Shown here: piece by piece, positions 26,651 through 36,307 of the stretch
How the letters are laid out: the number at the start of each line of letters is the position of its first letter
Position numbering within the stretch: the first letter of the stretch is position 1
NCBI GenBank assembly: GCA_048594725.1
Contig: JBMDXA010000080.1
Location: forward strand, 1 to 64,000
Source of the DNA: JAFDZV01 sp048594725
Lineage (GTDB): Bacteria > Bacteroidota > Ignavibacteria > OLB7
Reading direction: 5' to 3'
Length of the DNA: 64,000 nt
The notes under the pieces: generated by a model
Databases searched by the model: none
What the model was told of the DNA's origin: nothing
The model's input: only the letters and a program-made list of their open reading frames with translations
Position numbers and translations under genes: made by a program

Positions 26651-29548
26651 TTATATCGAGTCGCGCATACTGCGGCAGACCGCCTGGATATCCCTGTTGG
26701 TGGTGGAACGCATCACTTCATCCAGCCCCTTGCGCAAGTGATCCTTTACCTCCTCGTTGGAGAGCCAGGAGAGGCTCGGGGAAATCGCCGTGACGGCCCG
26801 CGCGCCATCGCTGCTGCCTGTGACGGTCATCTTGGAGGCAACGATGTATCGCAGGATGACGAGGATGGATTCGGCAAGCGGATACTCGGTCTGCTGCGCC
26901 TCCTCGATATATTTCCATCGCGTCTCCTCATCCAGCGTCAGGTCGGAGGCAAGCTGTTGCAGCACCTCGATCTTCTCGGCGAACAGCACGTTCTCATCCA
27001 CCCGCATCGCCAGATAGGGATCACTGATCGACGGGGTCTCGGTGCCGGGCGCCGCGGACTTGAGCTGATCGGCTCTCGGCACGGTGCTCCCCAGCATCTG
27101 CACCGAATCGCGGAATAGGCCCACGTAATCTCCCTGGAAGCTCACCCGCAGATCCTGCTCCTGGATCTTTCTGTCCACGCTGGCGCTCTGCTGGATGATC
27201 TTCCCATCGACAACGGCGTTCTGCTGGATCAGCTTTCCATCGACGACGGCATTGTGCTGCGCGAACTTGCTGTCCATCACCCCCACCACGCTGGCGGTAA
27301 CCTGTCCCACGGCCGCATCCAGCTTGGTATTGATAAAGGTATTGCGCGACGGCTGCACCTTGATGCCGCTGTCGATGACATAGGATGGCCTGACGGCCGG
27401 CTTCACCAGCGTCAGATCGTCCACCGGCTCAACCTCCTCCTCCGGCAGATAATAGGGGACCATGAAATCGGCGATGACGGTATTGCTGGAATCATACACC
27501 AGCAGGAACGTGCCGCCGCGCGAAACCCCCGCGAAATGCTCCACGCCCGGATTGCGGTCGATGAACGTCCCGAGCAGGAGCTTCTCATCGGCGCGCTCCT
27601 CCTTCTGCTTGATAACCTGGTCGAGCAGCGGGAGCAGGGTGGCGTGCGTGCTGCTGATGAGGGTATCGTACGGCGTCGCGAAATCGGTCTTGACCACCGC
27701 GCTCAGGCTGGACTTGAACTGCCCGGCGGTCTCCATGGTGTTCTTCAGCGATGTCTGCCAGGAGGCATCGGCCGCATAGGCGGTATAGTTGCGGACGAGC
27801 TTATCCTGCACCACGGCGGCCTTGGAGACCACATCGGCGCTGCTATTGGCCGACAGCAGACGGATGGAGGGGCAATCGCAATCCTCTACCGAGGTGACCG
27901 CCGTGCTGGGCTCGGCCTGCACCTTGCCATTGAAGGCGTTGCTGAAGAGCTTCACATCATCCAGCTGGTTGGCGAGGTCCTGCCGCAGAACGCGGTGCAC
28001 GCTGTACAGAGCATCGGAGCGCATGGCCGGCTTGATGGTCACCTGCGCCCTGTTGGTCCCGGCCATGATTGCCCGCACGGCGATCGGTACGTTGCTGGTC
28101 TTGATAAGCTCCTTGATGCGCGCCAGGGCCGTAGCTACCGGCTTTCCGAGATGCCCCTCGATCCGGAAGAAGGGGAAGCGCCCGATCTGCAGGCGGAACG
28201 GATCGACCACCCCTCCGGCCGTGGCATACCATATGGCGTTATAGGAGTAGTTGAGCGCTCCTCTGCCCCGCTGCAACAGCCGGAAGTTCCAGGAGTCGAA
28301 GAGCCGGTTGCCGGAGCTGGCCGGATAATAGAACGGGATGGCCCGTTCCTCCAGCGGCACATCCTCGTGCGCGCTGGGGGTGATCCGGATATCGGCGGTG
28401 CCGCCCGGTGGCGGAATGATGGTGGGGGTGAAATTCTGGATCATCATATCGAGCTTCCGCACCAGGAACCGCGCATGATCGCGCTCGCCGGCGGCATGGC
28501 CGGTGATGGGAGAAGGATAGAAGCCGGTGCGGAAATCGTCCGACGGAGTCCCGTCGGTCACATAGCCGAGCAGCAGATGTTTCGGAAACGCGGTGATGCT
28601 CGGCAGGCATTGCGTCATATCCCCGAACAGCAGCTCGCGCAGCTCGTTGTAGGTCTCGGCAATATCCTTGAGGAAATCATAGTAGTACTGTATGCCGGTA
28701 TCGTTGGTGGCGAAGGAGCTTCTGATAGTCTCCATTCTGCTCATCCAGTTGGAGAGGGGGGCAGGATTGAAGAAATCATCGAGATAGGGCCACGCCGATC
28801 CGTTCAGCCGGTTGAACTCCGCCACGATCTTTCCATGAATGCCCGTGCAGGCGGTGCGATACAGGGACCCGATCGCCGCCGGGCTGTTGACGGCCGGGCT
28901 AAGAACCGGACGATCGGCCAGCACATGCGCCGTCGCCATGAACCCCTGATGCACCGTCTGCATACCCTGCAGCAACTTGTAGACCCGCTCATCATCCACC
29001 AGAATGCATCTGATCCTGTTGATGACCTCCTTTCCCAGATTGTCGCAATCGGTTCCGGAGCAGATATCATCATCCTTCAGATAGCTTTCCATCAGAAGCA
29101 CTACCACCATGCCCGTAAGCCCGCGCCCTTCCCTGAGAAGGAACTCGCTCAGCGGCCATGCGGTGCCGGGCGCGGCATCGGCATCGTCGGTAAGCAGTTC
29201 GTAGGGGGGCAGGAAGCCGTCGTCCGAGTTGTACTCGAGTCCGGGATAGGCCGGAAAGGATTCATCGTAATGCCTGAAGCGGGTGAAATAGGTAACCTGC
29301 TCCAGAGCGAGGATATCGCCATCGGTGGTGATGCCCATCCCCTTGCTTACGACGACCCCGTCGTCGCTGACGGAGGCGCGCAGGCCGCAGGCGATGCCGG
29401 TACCCAGAAGCCGCACGCGCGTAAGGCGGATCTGGTCGTCGGCGTAGTCGGCCAGGCTGTTCAACTGCTCGTGAGTCAGCACCTGGTCCTTCTCGAACAC
29501 GGTGTAGCCGGTCGAGATCTGTTGAAGGCTTTTGAAAGTCGGTATCAT
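26651..29548 (-). CDS. Large eCIS-associated structural protein, role unknown
   Basis: 965 residues. The N-terminus (VFEKDQVLTHEQLNSLADYA, then DQIRLTRVRLLGTGIACGL) has the style of a protein conserved in Bacteroidota injection clusters, next to the Afp12-like gene, but I know no demonstrated function. Residues about 100-420 look like a mixed domain with two clustered cysteines (DICSGTDCDN). Around 760-790 there are three copies of an 11-residue unit (HNAVVDGKLIQ, QNAVVDGKIIQ, QSASVDRKIQE), suggesting a coiled or beta-helical rod. The C-terminus is helical. A baseplate accessory, cage or fibre role is possible; its position matches the slot where a fibre gene sits in Afp. Confidence 0.75.
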   Translation of the reverse strand: MIPTFKSLQQISTGYTVFEKDQVLTHEQLNSLADYADDQIRLTRVRLLGTGIACGLRASVSDDGVVVSKGMGITTDGDILALEQVTYFTRFRHYDESFPAYPGLEYNSDDGFLPPYELLTDDADAAPGTAWPLSEFLLREGRGLTGMVVVLLMESYLKDDDICSGTDCDNLGKEVINRIRCILVDDERVYKLLQGMQTVHQGFMATAHVLADRPVLSPAVNSPAAIGSLYRTACTGIHGKIVAEFNRLNGSAWPYLDDFFNPAPLSNWMSRMETIRSSFATNDTGIQYYYDFLKDIAETYNELRELLFGDMTQCLPSITAFPKHLLLGYVTDGTPSDDFRTGFYPSPITGHAAGERDHARFLVRKLDMMIQNFTPTIIPPPGGTADIRITPSAHEDVPLEERAIPFYYPASSGNRLFDSWNFRLLQRGRGALNYSYNAIWYATAGGVVDPFRLQIGRFPFFRIEGHLGKPVATALARIKELIKTSNVPIAVRAIMAGTNRAQVTIKPAMRSDALYSVHRVLRQDLANQLDDVKLFSNAFNGKVQAEPSTAVTSVEDCDCPSIRLLSANSSADVVSKAAVVQDKLVRNYTAYAADASWQTSLKNTMETAGQFKSSLSAVVKTDFATPYDTLISSTHATLLPLLDQVIKQKEERADEKLLLGTFIDRNPGVEHFAGVSRGGTFLLVYDSSNTVIADFMVPYYLPEEEVEPVDDLTLVKPAVRPSYVIDSGIKVQPSRNTFINTKLDAAVGQVTASVVGVMDSKFAQHNAVVDGKLIQQNAVVDGKIIQQSASVDRKIQEQDLRVSFQGDYVGLFRDSVQMLGSTVPRADQLKSAAPGTETPSISDPYLAMRVDENVLFAEKIEVLQQLASDLTLDEETRWKYIEEAQQTEYPLAESILVILRYIVASKMTVTGSSDGARAVTAISPSLSWLSNEEVKDHLRKGLDEVMRSTTNRDIQAVCRSMRDSI

Positions 29549-29572
29549 GCTGATGGATCGGTGGTGTTGATA

Positions 29573-32023
29573 TTACTTCAAGGTGCCGAGAGCAGAGCGC
29601 CCGAGAATGAATCTGGCGTCTGTTTCCGGGTCATCACAGTCGAGTAGATTCCCCACGGGATAGATGTTCTTCCCGTTGAACAGGGCATCGATGAACGCGC
29701 TCAGGATCTCCCCACGCGACATCCCGGCGTTCCTGAAACCGGGATCGGCGATCTCTCCGGAAGGATCGAGGCTGGCATCCGTGCCATCGGCTTTCTGCGT
29801 GGCATCGGGGGCCGGCTCGATACGCGATCCGGGGATGCGGGGCTCACCGGCAGCGATTGCATCGGCGGCGATTGCATCGGCATCTCTGATCTTCTTCCGC
29901 TTGCCATCCGGCTCTATGCCGGCCTTCAGCCGGAGCCAGTCGTGATAGAGATTCTGGAGCCGCTCCATATCCTCCTGGCCCACCCAGCAGACCTTCGGCT
30001 GGATATGGGCCGGGATCTCCTCGCGGATCACCCCCTCGGCCCAGCGCCTGAACTCGGGATCGGCGAACCGGCCGCCGTAGGCCGGGAGCACCAGATGCAC
30101 CCTGTAGGAGTAGGGGTCGATATCGGCGCAGCCGGTGCAGTCGGGATCGGGGCAGACCGGCAGAAACGGATCGCCATCCCTTTCCGGCCGCAGCAGGATG
30201 TTCTCGATCAGGTACATCCCCTCCTCTCCGGAGCTCACATCGTTCAGATCGCGGCGGCTGAAATCCCGGATGCCGAAGAGCGCGGCCAGGCGCCGTTCCA
30301 CCCCGGAGACATTTCCGCTGTTCCACAGCTTGTCGGCCAGGGTGTAGTCGTAGCCGGCGGAGCGCCCGCTGCTGATGGCCGGATAGTTCCGGAGGAACTC
30401 CGTCTTGTAGGGGATCATGCTGGCCGCGCTGGAGCCGAACTCGCTTCGCATGATCGCGGCGAAATCGTGGAAGCGCTCGGCGAAGCGGGAGATCAGATGA
30501 TCCAGAAAGCGATTGCGCCGCTCCACCAGAACGTCGGGGTTCTCCACCTCGTCCTCGATCATCTCCACCACATCCTCCGGTGGGACGCCGTAGATATCCT
30601 GGTAGCGGGAGAAGGAATCGACCACCTGATAGAAGTAGGTGCGCTCCAGAGCGGGATCGGCCGAGAAGAGCGCGGCCATATTGTTCAACTGGGCGATATA
30701 ACCCGCCATGATCTGATCGAAGAAGAGCAGATAGCCCTTCAGCTGGAGCGCCAGCGCCTTCTGCCGCACGTCGGCCGCGCCGCTGGTCCCCGCATCGCTG
30801 ATCCCATAGATGGCCGGGAAATGATTCTGGAAGGAATAATACTCCCCCGGATTGCGGTACGTGCCGAGCGGTATCTCCAGATCCTCCGTGGTCACCACGT
30901 CGGCGGTAGCCCCGGCGAGCGCATCCCAGCGCTCCAGAACCTCGTCGCGATCGGGAACGAACGGGAGCGCCCGCTTGTAGGCCACGAAGCGCCACTGGTC
31001 CCGGTTCAGCCGGGGCTGTTTTCCCTGCGATACCGGGATCACCCACCTGTTCTTCAGGGCTCCGGGGGAGCCCGCCGGGCCGACGATGATATCGCGCAGC
31101 ACCTTCACCCCCGGCACATCCATGATGATGCTGATGATATCCGAGAGCCGTATCTCCGAGCGAAGCTCCGATGCCTCCAGCTCCTCGTCGGCGATAAAGC
31201 CATGCTCCAGCAGGGGGCCGTCGAAGATCCGGTCGGGGGTGTAGAGCGTTCCATCGGGGGCGGTGCGCGCCAGCATCTGCGTGAGGGTGTACTGGCGCAC
31301 CGGAGGGGCCAGATACTCCCCCACCTGGAAGAGCACCTCGGCGGTAACCTCCTCCACATCGGCGTCCGGGGCCAGCTCCAGCTCGCAGCAGAGGATGAAC
31401 TCCTCGGTCTCCACGCCGTCCACCCCGACGAAGTCCTCGCAGAGATTGCGGTGCGCGTGCAGGCGTTGCCGCACATGGGCCAGCACCGCATCCCTCTCCG
31501 CATCGGTATCGATCCCCCCGGTGAACTCCACCAGCACATCGTACAACCCCGCCAGCGGGACGCTTCTGATGCCGCGATCCCCCGGCTCTCCCTCCTCCAT
31601 CAGCTCGCCCCGTATGATATCGGCGTAGTAGACCGTTGCCGCCGGGACGATCCAGGCGTTCTGCACCCCGGCCACATCGATCATCAGTTTGCGATAATCG
31701 GCGGCGGTGAGAGGACGGTTCGGGAGGATCTGGCGCGCGGTGAAGAACTGCTCCCCCATCCGCTCGCGGTTATCCTCCGGGCTCGCCAGAAGATCCTCCA
31801 CCGGAAAGGAGGCGCGATAGGAGAGATCGGTGATGGCGTAACAGAGCAGCTCCAAGGTGGTGATGCCCGGATCATGAATGTTGTAATCGGTCCAGAGGCG
31901 GCGGGCCAGCCGCTCCACGTGCTGGAGCCCGGCGGCAAAGAGACGCTCGTGATCGAACGCCATCCGGCTATCGTCGGCAGCCCTGCTGCGCCCCTTGTTC
32001 GGAATCGACAGTTGTGAAAGCAT
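29573..32023 (-). CDS. Baseplate protein, Afp12-like
   Basis: 816 residues from ATG 32023 (upstream in-frame codons lack family character). The N-terminal block RLARRLWTDYNIHDPGITTL and ELLCYAITDLSYRASFPVED is typical of the large eCIS baseplate wedge protein, followed by PLTAADYRKLMIDVAGVQNAW and a repeat of domain-like segments. The C-terminal part has paired cysteines (PVCPDPDCTGCADIDPY) that could bind a metal. It should partner with the J-like protein encoded upstream to form the wedges around the spike. The last 100 residues (DAIAADAIAAGEP) are low-complexity. Confidence 0.88.
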   Translation of the reverse strand: MLSQLSIPNKGRSRAADDSRMAFDHERLFAAGLQHVERLARRLWTDYNIHDPGITTLELLCYAITDLSYRASFPVEDLLASPEDNRERMGEQFFTARQILPNRPLTAADYRKLMIDVAGVQNAWIVPAATVYYADIIRGELMEEGEPGDRGIRSVPLAGLYDVLVEFTGGIDTDAERDAVLAHVRQRLHAHRNLCEDFVGVDGVETEEFILCCELELAPDADVEEVTAEVLFQVGEYLAPPVRQYTLTQMLARTAPDGTLYTPDRIFDGPLLEHGFIADEELEASELRSEIRLSDIISIIMDVPGVKVLRDIIVGPAGSPGALKNRWVIPVSQGKQPRLNRDQWRFVAYKRALPFVPDRDEVLERWDALAGATADVVTTEDLEIPLGTYRNPGEYYSFQNHFPAIYGISDAGTSGAADVRQKALALQLKGYLLFFDQIMAGYIAQLNNMAALFSADPALERTYFYQVVDSFSRYQDIYGVPPEDVVEMIEDEVENPDVLVERRNRFLDHLISRFAERFHDFAAIMRSEFGSSAASMIPYKTEFLRNYPAISSGRSAGYDYTLADKLWNSGNVSGVERRLAALFGIRDFSRRDLNDVSSGEEGMYLIENILLRPERDGDPFLPVCPDPDCTGCADIDPYSYRVHLVLPAYGGRFADPEFRRWAEGVIREEIPAHIQPKVCWVGQEDMERLQNLYHDWLRLKAGIEPDGKRKKIRDADAIAADAIAAGEPRIPGSRIEPAPDATQKADGTDASLDPSGEIADPGFRNAGMSRGEILSAFIDALFNGKNIYPVGNLLDCDDPETDARFILGRSALGTLK

Positions 32024-32154
32024 GGTGTATTGATAGTCTCGTTGGAACATCCGGCCGGGACGCGCCCGCCTGCGATGATGCGGCGGCCGGACTCTCGTTC
32101 CGCATAAGCCGCCGGATGGACGAACCATTCCGCGTCATTCCCGGGAGGGCTTCC

Positions 32155-35100
32155 CTAGCCTGGTATCTCGGTTATGGTATGCCCGGCATCCGATACCAGT
32201 ATCATATCAGGCGTCTCGGCGCGCGCCTCGCTGCGATCGGTGGGATCGATGCCGGTCCCGCTGTAGCTGTACATCTTGAAGTCGGTGATGTAATCGACAT
32301 AGCCGAGATCCTCCACCACATCAAGCAGAACCGATTTGTAGATGGCCCCCCCGAACGAAACTTCGCGCGATGCATCGAACGCCCAGGGGGAGAGGGCCCG
32401 GATCAACTCCTGTTCGAGCGCCGCCCGGTAGTAGTTGAACTCGTAGCCCTTGTGGAAGCGCACTTTGAAATCGAGACGGATCTTCTGGTAGCGGGGATTC
32501 TTCACGCCGATCTTCACTCCCATGCCGGCCCGCTGCTGGAGATGCCGGGCGATGCGGCTCATCGTGTCCGCATCCAGACGCGGGGCCAGCGGATCGAGCA
32601 GGGTCCGGTTCCGGATATCGGGGACCACCACCACCAGCACATGGCCGGGGGCACTCCAGGAGCCCTCCCTGGCATGGGGGATGCATTTGGCACGATGCAC
32701 CCGAGGGAACGCCTCCAGCACCACCCGCTCGTAATCCCAGCTGGTAACGCAGCGGTTCTTGTGGCGAAGCCGCTCGGCCACCCGCGTATGGAACGCGGCG
32801 GAACTCTCCGCTGGCGCCCCGCCGAACGACGGATAGGGCTGGGAAACGCTCTTGAGCGAGGCGATCCCGTTCTTCATGCGGGTGATGCTTCCGGCGGCCA
32901 GAGGGCGGACCAGATGATCCGGATCATTCCCCCTCTCCATGAACCGCACCTCCACGGCGTTTGCGGCCACGGCCATCAACTGATTTACCGCCGCAACCCG
33001 CCGGCGCACCCCCGCCTTTATCCAGATACGCCCGGCCGGAAGGATCGTGTTGGCGGCTGTTGCCCCGGCCGGAATGAGGATGGTCACGATGCCGCTTGCA
33101 AGAAGGTTGTTGGTGGTGTCCAGCACCAGCTCGCCCGCCCCGAGGGGCTTCCAGTAGTTGTCGCAGAGAACGAACCACTCCACCTTCTCCGGGGGGAGAT
33201 CCGGATCGGCGGTTCCCTCGGCCACCTCCATCAGCAGGCTTACGCTATCCCCCGCCCCGATCCCGGTCAGGCCGATCAGCAGCTCGCCGTCGTGGCGATA
33301 GGATGGCAGAAGGGTCACGGTACGCTCGGCGGCCAGTTCCAGCCCCTGGCGCAGATAACCATGCTCGCGCCGCACACCCGTTGGCGCCACGTGATAGAAC
33401 GCCACATCACCTCCGGCAAAATCATCCACCCCCGCCGACGCGATGCTGACGGTATCGGTGTAGGCGCTGTAGGAGAGCCGGAGGCTCTGCACGGCCGGAG
33501 TGTAGGGTTCGTTCGGCGGCGTGAACGTCCCACCGGCCCGCGAGGCATCCAGCACCTTCTGGATGAACTTCGTACGATAGAGCGCGTGGAGGAAGTCGGT
33601 GTTCAGAACAACCGTGATAATCCCGTCGCGCGCGGGCGGCAGCGGCGGCTGGAACGATGGCAGCGGCCGGAAGAGCACCGGGCTGCGGAGCAGGTAGCGG
33701 CCGGCCTCGCGCACTGCAAGGCTGCTGCCGGAGCGGACGAGCGCCTCCACCCGGTGGCTCCCGGTTATGGCGGCCACCAACGGCCGTGCCTCCTGCGGCC
33801 GTGATGAGGAGAAGCTGGCCTCCTGCTCCTGAAGAGCGTTCCCCGCGTTGAACAGATGCCAGATGCCGGAGAACTCGCGCCCCCCTCCATCCCGGAAGCT
33901 CACTCCGGCAGTGAAGTAGGAATTATCGATCTGCCCGAGCCCGTACTCCTTGTAATGCGCCCCGAGATTGCCGCTTGCGGGAAGATCCTTCCACTGCACG
34001 GCAAGGCTGAGACGCTCGATCTTCTTGGAGAGCGCCTCCGGATACGACACCAGAAACCGGGAGCCGATGGCGGGCTGCGAGCCGAACGGCAGGAATGCCT
34101 TTCTGGGATCGAGCGTGCCGGCATCGCTCTCCAGCACAAGCGATTGCACCCCGCTCACATCCACCGAGATCGCAGCGGCGGCCAGCGTCACGTTCTCGAA
34201 ATCGAGATAGCCGGTCCGGAGATTCTCCTCTGGCAGCAGCAGCTGCACAACCGGAGCGCCGGCGCCATAGGCGGCCCCGTGCGCGGCCGGAGCGTAGTCC
34301 ACTACCGCCGGCTCCTTCCCGGCCAGAGCGAACCGCAGTTCCAGAACGTTGCCGGCGGCGAGCGTTGCGGCCACCGGGAGCGGTCCCAGCCACCCCTTCT
34401 CTCCGGTGATGAACGCCTGGAACGTGCCGGCGAGAGCCGCGGCATTCAGCCGCGAGCGCCCCGCCGATCCCAGCGTAAGCCGTATCCGCACCGACCTGTC
34501 CCCCTCTTTCATCCGGAGCACCGGTGAGGCCAGCGCAAAGCCGATCTGGCCGGGGGGAAGGTGCGAGCCTCCCAGCCCGCTCCATCGCGGCTCCCCCTTG
34601 AACTTCCCCCCGAGCCCATCGGAGGAATCGGCTATCGGGGCATGACGCAGCACTCCGTGTCCGGAGCGGTCCAGGTAATTGGAACGGATGGAATCGACCC
34701 GCGCCGCCGAGACGATGCTCTCCCGCACCGGCGCGTACAGCAGCTCGGCGCCTGCCGCATCCTTGCCGGCGGAGAAGAGATGCTCCGTCCCGATACGAAC
34801 CGGAGCTGCCCCTTTCTTCATCTCCAGGAGGAGATGTGCCCTGTCCGGAACCGGGGGCTTTTCAAGCAGGCGGAGCACATCGCGATAATAGAAATCGAGA
34901 TGGCGGCCGGTAATGCCGTTGAGCACCTCCAGCGGCTTCCGGTAGATCTCCAGGAATGCCAGCAAGAGCGCCAGATGTGGCGGCACATCACCGCTGGTGG
35001 CACCGGCAAGCGCCTCGATGGCGGCATCGTCGTAATCGAAGAACTGCGACCAGTCCGAGGGCTCTCCCCCATCGGGAGGATAGAACCGGACGAAACGCGA

Positions 35101-35244
35101 GAGCTCCCGCGCAAAGGCCATCAGGTCGGCGGTGCTCCGCTCGTCGATGCCCACGAAACCGGCCTCCAGCTCTTTGGGCATCCGTTCCCCCTGGCTCTGG
35201 CCGAGCTGGGCGATCATATTCTGAATGATATCCTTGTCAGCCAT
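32155..35244 (-). CDS. Baseplate J-like protein, Afp11-like
   Basis: 1029 residues from ATG 35244, which overlaps the gp25-like gene by 8 bases. The N-terminus (LSRFVRFYPPDG, QFFDYDDAAIEAL, GRHLDFYYRDVLRL) and the C-terminal third (RLRHKNRCVTSWDYERVVLE, VHRAKCIPHA, VLVVVVPDIRNR, VDYITDFKMY) are typical of the gp6/gp47/J-like wedge component of eCIS. The middle is a series of beta-rich domains. It forms the baseplate wedge with Afp12-like and gp25-like proteins. Confidence 0.9.
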   Translation of the reverse strand: MADKDIIQNMIAQLGQSQGERMPKELEAGFVGIDERSTADLMAFARELSRFVRFYPPDGGEPSDWSQFFDYDDAAIEALAGATSGDVPPHLALLLAFLEIYRKPLEVLNGITGRHLDFYYRDVLRLLEKPPVPDRAHLLLEMKKGAAPVRIGTEHLFSAGKDAAGAELLYAPVRESIVSAARVDSIRSNYLDRSGHGVLRHAPIADSSDGLGGKFKGEPRWSGLGGSHLPPGQIGFALASPVLRMKEGDRSVRIRLTLGSAGRSRLNAAALAGTFQAFITGEKGWLGPLPVAATLAAGNVLELRFALAGKEPAVVDYAPAAHGAAYGAGAPVVQLLLPEENLRTGYLDFENVTLAAAAISVDVSGVQSLVLESDAGTLDPRKAFLPFGSQPAIGSRFLVSYPEALSKKIERLSLAVQWKDLPASGNLGAHYKEYGLGQIDNSYFTAGVSFRDGGGREFSGIWHLFNAGNALQEQEASFSSSRPQEARPLVAAITGSHRVEALVRSGSSLAVREAGRYLLRSPVLFRPLPSFQPPLPPARDGIITVVLNTDFLHALYRTKFIQKVLDASRAGGTFTPPNEPYTPAVQSLRLSYSAYTDTVSIASAGVDDFAGGDVAFYHVAPTGVRREHGYLRQGLELAAERTVTLLPSYRHDGELLIGLTGIGAGDSVSLLMEVAEGTADPDLPPEKVEWFVLCDNYWKPLGAGELVLDTTNNLLASGIVTILIPAGATAANTILPAGRIWIKAGVRRRVAAVNQLMAVAANAVEVRFMERGNDPDHLVRPLAAGSITRMKNGIASLKSVSQPYPSFGGAPAESSAAFHTRVAERLRHKNRCVTSWDYERVVLEAFPRVHRAKCIPHAREGSWSAPGHVLVVVVPDIRNRTLLDPLAPRLDADTMSRIARHLQQRAGMGVKIGVKNPRYQKIRLDFKVRFHKGYEFNYYRAALEQELIRALSPWAFDASREVSFGGAIYKSVLLDVVEDLGYVDYITDFKMYSYSGTGIDPTDRSEARAETPDMILVSDAGHTITEIPG

Positions 35245-35698
35245 GCATCTCCCAATCGCGCAGAGTTCCGAGGGCACTGTTCATCTCGTTGCCATCGGTG
35301 AGGTTGAACGGATAGACCAGATTGAACCGGGAGTTGGTGGCCCGCACCACATACTCGAGCGAGAGTATCGCGCGCCCCTCGTATGCTCCCGAGGTATCCA
35401 GTTCGAGCGATACCATATCGATCCTGGGTTCATAGATCAGAATCGCTATCCTGATCCGGTCCTTGAGAAGAGTCGTCGTCGTCGTGCTCATCGGCTCAAA
35501 CAGGAGGTCGCGCATATCGAGGCCGTACTTCGGATGCAGGAAGCGCTCCCCCAGCGAGGTGCCGAAGAGAATCTTCAGGCTGGCATGGATATCCTCCTCA
35601 TCGGATGTCATCACCACCGATCCGGCGGTGAACTCCGGCGGGAAGCTCCAGCCCCTTCCGAGAAATGATGTATAGGTGCTCTGTTCGTTCTGGTTCAT
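35237..35698 (-). CDS. gp25-like baseplate wedge protein, Afp9-like
   Basis: 153 residues from ATG 35698, with GGGAG in the preceding bases. GPW/gp25 fold: GRGWSFPPEF, MTSDEEDIHASLKILFGTSL, GERFLHPKYGLDMRDLLFEP, then RIRIAILIYEPRID. In T4-type machines gp25 joins the baseplate wedges to the first sheath ring and helps trigger contraction. The order PAAR, gp25, J-like is standard for eCIS and T6SS-iii loci. Confidence 0.92.
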   Translation of the reverse strand: MNQNEQSTYTSFLGRGWSFPPEFTAGSVVMTSDEEDIHASLKILFGTSLGERFLHPKYGLDMRDLLFEPMSTTTTTLLKDRIRIAILIYEPRIDMVSLELDTSGAYEGRAILSLEYVVRATNSRFNLVYPFNLTDGNEMNSALGTLRDWEMHG

Positions 35699-35751
35699 TC
35701 GTCTCTCCCTGTATCCGCTGTCCGGTTGGTGGTGGTGCGCCTCGGCCGCGT

Positions 35752-36030
35752 TCAGTTGATGATGACGGTGGGCTCTCCGGCCGCCGCCATCGCCCCGCAA
35801 AGGCAGGCATCGCTGGTGCGGAGCGCCGGCTTGCCGCCGATCATCACCGCCGCGCTCCCGCTCGGGAAGGGACTGGATGTGGGCTGATGCCCCGACGGGG
35901 GAAGCGCACAGATATGCATGTCACCCGCCACGGCGGCCGGCTTGCCGCCGATCATCACCGTAGGTGCGCCGGGCCCAACGATCGTCCCGCCATGATTTGT
36001 GGTATCGCCCACACGCGCTGCTGATGGCAT
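35752..36030 (-). CDS. PAAR-domain spike tip protein, Afp10-like
   Basis: 92 residues. PAAR domain: MPSAARVGDTTNHGGTIVG at the start, two GG-turn repeats (VMIGGKPAAVAGDMHICALP; AVMIGGKPALRTSDACLCGA), and a closing VIIN strand. Conserved His and Cys residues (H13, H39, C41, C76/C78) can bind the zinc that sharpens the tip. No C-terminal extension, so this tip carries no fused effector. A 277-base repeat-bearing gap separates it from the spike gene. Confidence 0.92.
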   Translation of the reverse strand: MPSAARVGDTTNHGGTIVGPGAPTVMIGGKPAAVAGDMHICALPPSGHQPTSSPFPSGSAAVMIGGKPALRTSDACLCGAMAAAGEPTVIIN

Positions 36031-36090
36031 GGTTGAGAGTAGTGATGAGTACCGGGCATATACTGCCTGGCACGTGGTTCTTACAATGTC

Positions 36091-36220
36091 AGTAGTCCGT
36101 GGTCCGTGCGCGGGCTGCGCCCGCTGTCAGTAGTCCGTGGCCGTTGGTACCGATGCTACACGGTCATCAGGCTGTCCCGTTCCTACGGCGACGGCCCCCT
36201 GACTACCCACCACGAACATT
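36091..36220 (+). repeat. Dispersed 130-bp element, copy 1 (inside eCIS cluster)
   Basis: Begins AGTAGTCCGTGGTCCGTGCG and ends CACCACGAACATT. The same arrangement occurs at 48221-48357, including TGTCAGTAGTCCGTGGCCGTT and a GCGACGG-GACTAC segment. It is internally symmetric in part (AGTAGTCCGTGG against CACTGACTAC in the other copy). It lies between the PAAR and spike genes, where an operon would normally have little spacer. Confidence 0.7.
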
Positions 36221-36224
36221 CCCC

Positions 36225-36294
36225 CAATCGAAAATCCTCCCCCTGACCGTCTCCCAATCCAAAATCGAAAATCCAAAATCGCAAATCGAAAATC
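36225..36294 (-). repeat. GATTTTCGATT-type motif cluster after spike gene
   Basis: Read on the minus strand, the bases after the spike stop codon at 36308 contain a run of GATTTTCGATT, GATTTTGGATT and related units, ending in GATTGGGGG. Same family as the clusters at 4677, 17573, 51365, 57140 and 62117. Confidence 0.65.
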
Positions 36295-36307
36295 TCCTCC
36301 CCCTCTT

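Noticed and set aside
27254..32017. Very long plus-strand open frames (27254-29647 and 29942-32017) opposite the cluster
   Set aside because: They mirror the minus-strand structural genes in high-GC DNA. The minus-strand products match injection-system families; the plus-strand products match nothing.
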